This document shows positions 59,213 through 64,000 of a stretch of 64,000 bases of DNA, piece by piece. Position 1 is the first letter of the stretch; each line of letters starts with the position of its first letter. A model generated the notes under the pieces. The model was not told the origin of the DNA. It was given only the letters and a program-made list of their open reading frames with translations, and did no database searches. The stretch covers positions 248,001 to 312,000 of the forward strand of contig WEDG01000242.1 in assembly GCA_017591395.1 (NCBI GenBank). The letters run 5' to 3'. The translations under genes were made by a program, and so were the position numbers. The DNA is from Schistocephalus solidus. Lineage: Eukaryota; Platyhelminthes; Cestoda; Diphyllobothriidea; Diphyllobothriidae.

Positions 59213-59314
59213 ACCACCGGAGGCTAAACCATATCAACGCACACTACCTTTATCAATACATAAACAACACCCTCACTCTCCTCATGTACCTGAGAATATC
59301 ACGCTTTCATAGAA

Positions 59315-60100
59315 ACCGTGGCTTGGAAGGCTGCCAACCTGACGCTTACACCAGACCACGCTGTCAGCCCAGTGTATGTGCTGTGGCTGTCGAGTGGCTG
59401 ACCAGTGGACTAGTAGTCAGACGGCGATGGTTCCCCCATATCCCCTGATTTAGTGAATCCTGGTGTGAACTTTATGGGGGCCAGGTCGTGCTGTGGCGCG
59501 CGAAGACGGGTACGTTGAGCCGTCAGCCACTGCACCCACTCCCATATCAGACAACTGACCGGCTCGGACGGTGGTCTGATTAATCAGACGCCACACAATT
59601 GTGGGGGGAGAGAGAGTGAGGTCGACGGCTCAACGCATTTTCCTCACTTTAAACAATCTGACGCGCTTGAAACTAGCACGGTGCGCTAAAAGCCGCGGCT
59701 TGGAAGGTTACCAACTGACAGGATAACTCGGACCGCGTAGACGGCCCAGTGCGTGCGTTTGTGCGCCATGGACGACTGGCGAACTGAGAGTCAGGCTGCA
59801 ATGACTCTTTCTTAATGTGGCCTTTGTGGCACTCCCACTCAGTTGGGATCCGAGCCACCCCTTTCTTCTGTTGTTGTGTTCTTGTTTGGGGTAGGACCGC
59901 AGTGCGTAGACCTGCGCCCTCTCCCATCTCCGGTCTTCTTGACTCTGTCTTGACAGCGGGTCCAGGTGGGAGAGTGGAACAGAGAGTGAAGTAGATGCAG
60001 CACATGTCTGCTCTCACTATAATCCAGCGCGAGTCAACGTCCCTGCACAGCATATGGTGGACATCTTCGAACACGACTGTCGATCTAGTGTTATTTTCCT
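59315..60100 (+). repeat. Family A-related repeat cluster
   Basis: CCGTGGCTTGGAAGGCTGCC at about 59322 recurs as CCGCGGCTTGGAAGGTTACC at about 59693, giving a direct repeat spaced ~370 bp, similar to the unit length elsewhere. The second copy continues through CAGTTGGGATCCGAG and the TCTTCTTGACTCTGTCTTGA core to about 60090. TTGAGCCGTC (59515) and GACGGCTCAA (59631) form a short inverted pair. A further small fragment sits near 60195-60250. Confidence 0.6.
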
Positions 60101-60973
60101 AACAGAGTGGAAGCGATTACCAGGGTTGAGCCTGCTTTGCTTGGATAGAAGAACCCGCAGCGTAGCATAACTTGTATGCATCGGATAAATTGCCTGTACA
60201 TCCACTGCACTCAATCCCATCTCCACTTCGTTTGACTTAATCTTGCCAATGAAGAAGGATAACGATGGGAAAAGGGATCGGCGTCGACATTATTCAGGTT
60301 CTTCTTACTGTATACACACACACACACACAATATGCTTTCAACGTCCAAAATTATTCTTGTCGAGAACGACGGAGGAAGTAGCAAGTTTTATTGTGCTCG
60401 TGTCGGACCAAGCTGCACTTTGGAAGATCACATAATGCCATGGTTTGAGAGGCTGCTAACTGACTGCGCACCTAGACAGACTGATGCAGACCATGGTGCA
60501 GTGGCTTTCACTTGGTAGGTCCGTGGGCCAGAATTGCTTAAAATGCTGGGTACAGTTTGGTGGAACCAAAGGTGAGAGCGGGGTGCCAGGGCCTGCGATG
60601 AGGAAACATCCCTCAGGTTCACGGATGCGTTTGGCGGAGAACTGTCAGAGCAGTACTTACGATTACTTGGTAGACCGTGATTGTCCCTGCTCTAACTGAC
60701 CTACATGGTGTCGCGTATTTAACCTCACCATGTCTGATGGTGTGGCAGGGTACCTTCGTCAGCATATTATTGTGCAACAGACCTTCAAGAACATCAGTGA
60801 ACCACGCGGCTGCAACGTGGGCCCTTGCCCTCGTCACCAGGTACACTCCAGCAAGCACACTGAAAGCATGTACACACCGATGAGCACGATCGCGGAATCC
60901 ACTGTAGAGCCGTCGCCATTATTGACAGGTCCGAGCGCTCGTGGCGAAAAGAGCCACATGGAGACTTCATTTC
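60101..60973. other. Intron sequence, (CA)n and unassigned GC-richer patch
   Basis: A (CA)n run occupies about 60314-60330. The GC-richer patch at 60440-60960 is open in short frames on both strands (up to 91 codons) without any recognised motif. It is probably repeat-derived, since it abuts ribozyme repeats. Confidence 0.5.
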
Positions 60974-61000
60974 ATGAATATTGCCGGCAAAGATAAGGGA

Positions 61001-61045
61001 GACTGGAATGACCATTCCTGGTTTATAAGTCGTCGTCAGAGAGTC
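61001..61045 (-). ncRNA. Hammerhead module, degraded
   Basis: CUGACGA is intact, but GAAA reads GGAA, stem II (GACUUAUAAACC) pairs poorly, and stem I keeps GACU/AGUC only. It is recognisable as the module but probably inactive. Confidence 0.5.
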
Positions 61046-61307
61046 ATACCCAACCCCGGTTGCTGCACCACCTGAGGATCGAACCCGCGACCCGATGAGT
61101 AGAAGTCCAACGCTCTAACCACTGAACCACGGGCTCATTGTCCTGCTGGTTTAGATCAGTAATATTGACTGCATTCGTTGATGAACGCTCACCGATCGCT
61201 AACGGAACTCACTCTTTGCGTTCTGCCTTGAGTCTCACTCTCGAGCCCGCCAGCAGCCGCACAGCGACTATTAGTAGAATAGGAAGATGAATATTGCCAG
61301 CAAGGGA

Positions 61308-61352
61308 GACTGAAATGGTCATTTCTGGCTTATAAGCCGTCATCAGCCAGTC
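61308..61352 (-). ncRNA. Candidate hammerhead ribozyme, core intact
   Basis: Minus strand: GACUGG, CUGAUGA, stem II GGCU-UAUA-AGCC, GAAA, stem III AUGACCAU (three outer pairs), U, UCAGUC. Stem I pairs at all six positions with compensating changes relative to other copies: UCAGUC replaces CCGGUC opposite GACUGG. The U-A pair at the fourth position replaces U-G. The C-A closing mismatch of stem II is shared with other copies. Confidence 0.68.
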
Positions 61353-61675
61353 ATACCCAACCCCAGGTGATATTCCACCCGAGGCTCGAACCCGTAACCT
61401 GTTGATCAGAAGTCCAACCCTCCTAACCATTGAGCACGGAAAACAATATCACGCTGGTGCATTGAATCCATTGTTACACAGTTAAACCCGTACAACTAAA
61501 ATCTGTGTTCCACTTTGGTTTTGAATAATTCAACATTTTATCAACCAGTGTTCAATATTTTTATTGTTTTCTGATCTCCTTCGAGTCTTCTGATTGGGGT
61601 GGTGTTTGAATGGAGTTCTGGAAATTTTTGCTATAAGTAGCGAAGCAGAAGGCTGTTTTATTACCGGAAATATTT

Positions 61676-61732
61676 CGCTATTCATCTGAGCTTTCAAAAC
61701 CGCACAGAAGTCCATCGTCAGAAATAAATGCG
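61676..61732 (-). ncRNA. Candidate hammerhead ribozyme of PLE style
   Basis: Minus strand: stem I 5' strand CGCAUUUAUUU (61732-61722), CUGACGA (61721-61715), stem II region UGGACUUCUGUGCGGUUUU (61714-61696), GAAA, palindromic AGCU (61692-61689), C, stem I 3' strand AGAUGAAUAGCG. Stem I forms eight pairs, a one-base bulge and three more pairs. Core residues are all intact. Stem II is weak (about four pairs, two G-U). A diverged inverted relative lies at 61832-61865. No PLE coding sequence was recognised beside it. Confidence 0.55.
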
Positions 61733-61831
61733 ACAACATAACAAGCAACAGTCATAGGGGTTAGGATTCAAGCAGACATCAATAACTCCAGTCTGGAATT
61801 GATCATTCCTTTTATGTAGCCGCTTCTATCT

Positions 61832-61865
61832 CTGAGGATGGACTGCTGTGCGATTTCGGAAGCTC
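61832..61865 (+). ncRNA. Hammerhead-like relative in opposite orientation, degraded
   Basis: Plus strand CUGAGGA, UGGACUGCUGUGCGAUUUC, GGAAGCUC. This aligns block by block with the minus-strand motif at 61676-61732, but GAAA reads GGAA and stem I does not pair. The two form an inverted pair about 100 bp apart, as PLE terminal repeats can. Confidence 0.45.
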
Positions 61866-62437
61866 TGCCGAACAGCTTTCTTCTTACCTAATTATACATG
61901 CACTTTAATTCGTTTTTGATACGCCTTTATGTCCATGTGCCCTACTTGGTCAAACCTTTTGTCAGTTTACCTCAATCCGTCCAGTTCGTTCATTGTTTGC
62001 AGGTTCATTCATTTGAGTTTGGATTTATTCATTTGCAAAAAAGAATAATGAGGACTTTGTAAATATCTTAGGTTCTAAGTCATTGTAAGTAAAAGCTGAG
62101 CTTCATTGTTTCTGTTTTTAATACTGAGCGAGCAACCAGTGCCTTTTTAAGAAGCCTGAACCTGTCCGCTCAGGAAAAAATTAATCTCTCAGCTATGTGT
62201 GCCTTAAAAGTCTTAAGTAGTCATTTTATATAGGGTAGCGCTCAGCACGCCGCAATCTACTTCGATGTCAACTTTAGTTAAAATTTGACCGTTGCGCGTT
62301 AGGCAAGAACTGAAAATGAGCGGCGAAATGTGGGAAAACATTATTTCGCCGCCCCGAGGCAGCAAAGCGAGATCCCATGTGAATCGGCTGACTCATGTTG
62401 TTAGCTTCTAACAAAGTCTTTATTTCTCTTTCTTTAG
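61866..62437. other. Intron sequence, no feature recognised
   Basis: AT-rich intron leading to the polypyrimidine tract (TTTATTTCTCTTTCTTTAG) of exon 6. Nothing else was identified. Confidence 0.65.
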
Positions 62438-62749
62438 CAGTCGTATTCGGACCTGGAGAGGCAAGCGAATGGCACCGTAGAAAAACTTCAAGCCAGCGAG
62501 CAGGCGTTAAAAGAAAAACTCGCTCATGAAAAACAGCGCTGCCGTACCTATAAAGATCAGGTGGTTCACTTGAACGAGGAGGTCCTCCTATTGAGGGAGT
62601 CCAAGTCCTACGAAATCCAGCGCTCTGACGTCATGATACGCCAGGCAGAGGACAACTTGGAAGCCCTGGAGAAATTTGTTCAATCCGATCTTCAGACTCA
62701 GCTTGCCGCTCTGCACGATCGCAATGCTGTCCTCACGGCAAATTTGGAG
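62438..62749 (+). CDS. Coiled-coil protein, exon 6 (last seen in window)
   Basis: Acceptor TTTCTTTAG (or the CAG three bases later) and donor GAG|GTACAT bound 104 codons: QSYSDLERQANGTVEKLQAS, EQALKEKLAHEKQRCRTYKD, HLNEEVLLLRESKSYEIQRS, then MIRQAEDNLEALEKFVQSDL and ALHDRNAVLTANLE. The start is phase 0, matching exon 5. A CAG/CAGCAG acceptor ambiguity could drop one Gln. The exon ends in phase 0 at a good donor, so the gene continues beyond the window. Coiled-coil character is clear; the protein remains unidentified. Confidence 0.82.
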
Positions 62750-63340
62750 GTACATGCTGTGCTGCCCTTATCTTGTTTTGACGGCACCACCGGTTAGGCA
62801 ATTTCAGGCATGAGGATTTAGACCCCTGGGAACAAATGACCAGACTGCCGCATTATTGAGGCCCCACCAAAAAGAATGTTCCTAGGAGGGCATTTTATAA
62901 ATTTCTGTATTGATGCATAGGGGCATATATATTTTTAAAAATGTCTGGCCGTCTAACAAGGATGTCTAGAACGCACGTCTTTGTAAATCGTCATAGAACC
63001 GACTGCAGCTGAGCACTGCCGTTACTTGATGCAGGTAATTTCAATTTTTGTCAGGGGGCTTTTCGATAAGCATTTTTGGGGAAGCTTGTATAAGTCAGCC
63101 GTTTCACATATAAATACATCTATGCAGCTGATACATTTACGATATCTATGTGAACCGTTTTTATGCCAGTCTACTTGAGTAAAAACTCCAGCCATTATTC
63201 CTTTCATCGGGATGTGGGCACGCCATTTTTATTTTTTTCTATTTTTCTCATGCCAAAGTGTTCATAAATTAACTGAGCAGTTTGAGCCCGTCGTTACAAG
63301 GTTTTCAGATCTGGGTGCGCGATACGTCAAAAAAGGCCCA

Positions 63341-63380
<40 letters not shown>

Positions 63381-64000
63381 GGACCCCAGACGAGAATAGA
63401 ACGACGGTAGCTGCCACTCACAGGAGCATACAAGACAGAGATAGGTCATAAGAGATTGAGGTTGATCGGGGGTGGAGAACTTCACTACAGCACCAAGGAA
63501 TGCGTTCGAGGCTGTTTCATGCCATGTGGAGAATATACAGTCTTTTTGCCCTTCTTTATCTGTCTAATTCCAGCTTGGCCCATCAAAATCCAGCATGACA
63601 TATGATCTTCGTTTACCTGTTGCAAATGGCTTGACTGACGGGACTTGTGACGATTGGACATTTAATCAACCAATGGGGTGCCTGCTGAATAATGCTTTTC
63701 GTCCCATTGCTGATATAATAATGCCAGTTAAGTCCTCTGATTCGCTCTGGTTATCCACGCGTCTAAAACCTCGATGAATCGTATGTGTAGTATGGAAATT
63801 TAGTCCCGAAAGCTGGTTAACTTTTCAAAAAAAACGTTTCCGGGTAGTCTGTTGATGCCTTTTTTGTGAATGTTTCTTCAATCTCATTCAACCCAGGAAA
63901 CGGACTTTGCTTAGTAGTCCATTCTTTGGGTAGCTAAGTGCTCTACTTACTGACTAACCCGAAGAGAAGTTTGGTTGCGAATTTTCCCGTTCTGTTTAGT
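62750..64000. other. Intron or flanking sequence with an ATT microsatellite
   Basis: An (ATT)n run lies at about 63343-63380. No further exon with phase-compatible splice sites was found up to the window end. Confidence 0.55.

Larger units (their letters stand above)
54790..59310 (+). mobile_element. Non-LTR retrotransposon with C-terminal zinc fingers
   Basis: The order is a 5' untranslated-like region, APE-type endonuclease (55365-56100), linker, RT (56815-58030), a C-terminal conserved block (58140-58420), tandem C2H2 fingers (58456-59200) and a stop at 59212. The endonuclease resembles proteins annotated craniofacial development protein 2-like, which I know to be retrotransposon-derived. 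The element lies sense within the intron between exons 5 and 6 of the coiled-coil gene. It is the least decayed LINE in the window, yet has about six frameshifts or stops. Exact ends are not defined. I leave the clade open. Confidence 0.85.
60974..61445 (-). repeat. Second type of tRNA-headed hammerhead repeat, head-to-tail pair
   Basis: ATGAATATTGCC begins unit copies at 60974 and 61287 (313 bp apart), and the hammerhead modules are 307 bp apart. On the minus strand each has a tRNA-like head (GTGGTTCAGTGGTTAGAGCG, GGTCGCGGGTTCGATCC in the 60974 unit; TCAATGGTTAGG and GGTTCGAGCC in the other), then GGGTATGAC and the ribozyme, then TCTCCCTT. The heads differ from the 2.9-3.7 kb family, but the ribozyme-containing tail is shared. 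So two repeat types share one ribozyme module. Pol III transcription is inferred. Confidence 0.75.

Overview
The window is eukaryotic: AT-rich DNA, spliceosomal exons, microsatellites, and dense, broken retroelements. Penelope-like elements (PLEs) with GIY-YIG domains, CR1/jockey-type LINEs with an ORF1, a craniofacial-development-protein-2-like LINE with C-terminal zinc fingers, and short tRNA-headed repeats carrying hammerhead ribozymes together suggest a parasitic flatworm, most likely a cestode. That assignment is inference from element families; no taxonomic marker gene is present.

Layout. 0-7.2 kb: tRNA-headed ~300 bp repeats with hammerhead ribozymes (2.86-3.71 kb), a separate well-formed hammerhead candidate (3.91-3.98 kb), and fragments of a GC-rich repeat (family A). 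7.2-16.2 kb: no supported gene. 16.2-19.1 kb: two 5'-truncated PLE copies fused head to head, the right copy split by a later CR1-type LINE. 19.2-28.3 kb: LINE fragments and a long decayed CR1-type element with ORF1 and ORF2. 28.4-34.3 kb: a long AGT microsatellite and empty sequence. 34.3-41.6 kb: antisense LINE, truncated PLE, a perfect 62-bp hairpin, more ribozyme repeats, a second large inverted pair ending in GAA/TTC tracts, and another CR1-type copy. 42.16-43.88 kb: an element with ~115-bp terminal inverted repeats.

45.8-62.75 kb holds the only host gene I can support: at least six phase-compatible plus-strand exons encoding a long coiled coil. It starts upstream of or at the first seen exon and runs past the last one. 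A PLE lies antisense in the intron at 46.9-49.0 kb. Family A repeats lie in the intron at 49.2-54.3 kb. The zinc-finger LINE and a second pair of ribozyme repeats lie in the intron at 54.6-62.4 kb.

Main discovery candidate: two repeat types with different tRNA-like heads share a 45-nt type-I hammerhead module. Both occur as head-to-tail units of about 300 bp, the arrangement expected of self-cleaving retrozyme-like or Sm-alpha-like repeats. At least four further hammerhead-like motifs lie in PLE-associated or orphan positions. Nearly all reverse transcriptases here carry frameshifts, stops or altered catalytic residues, so the protein-coding mobile DNA looks mostly fossil.
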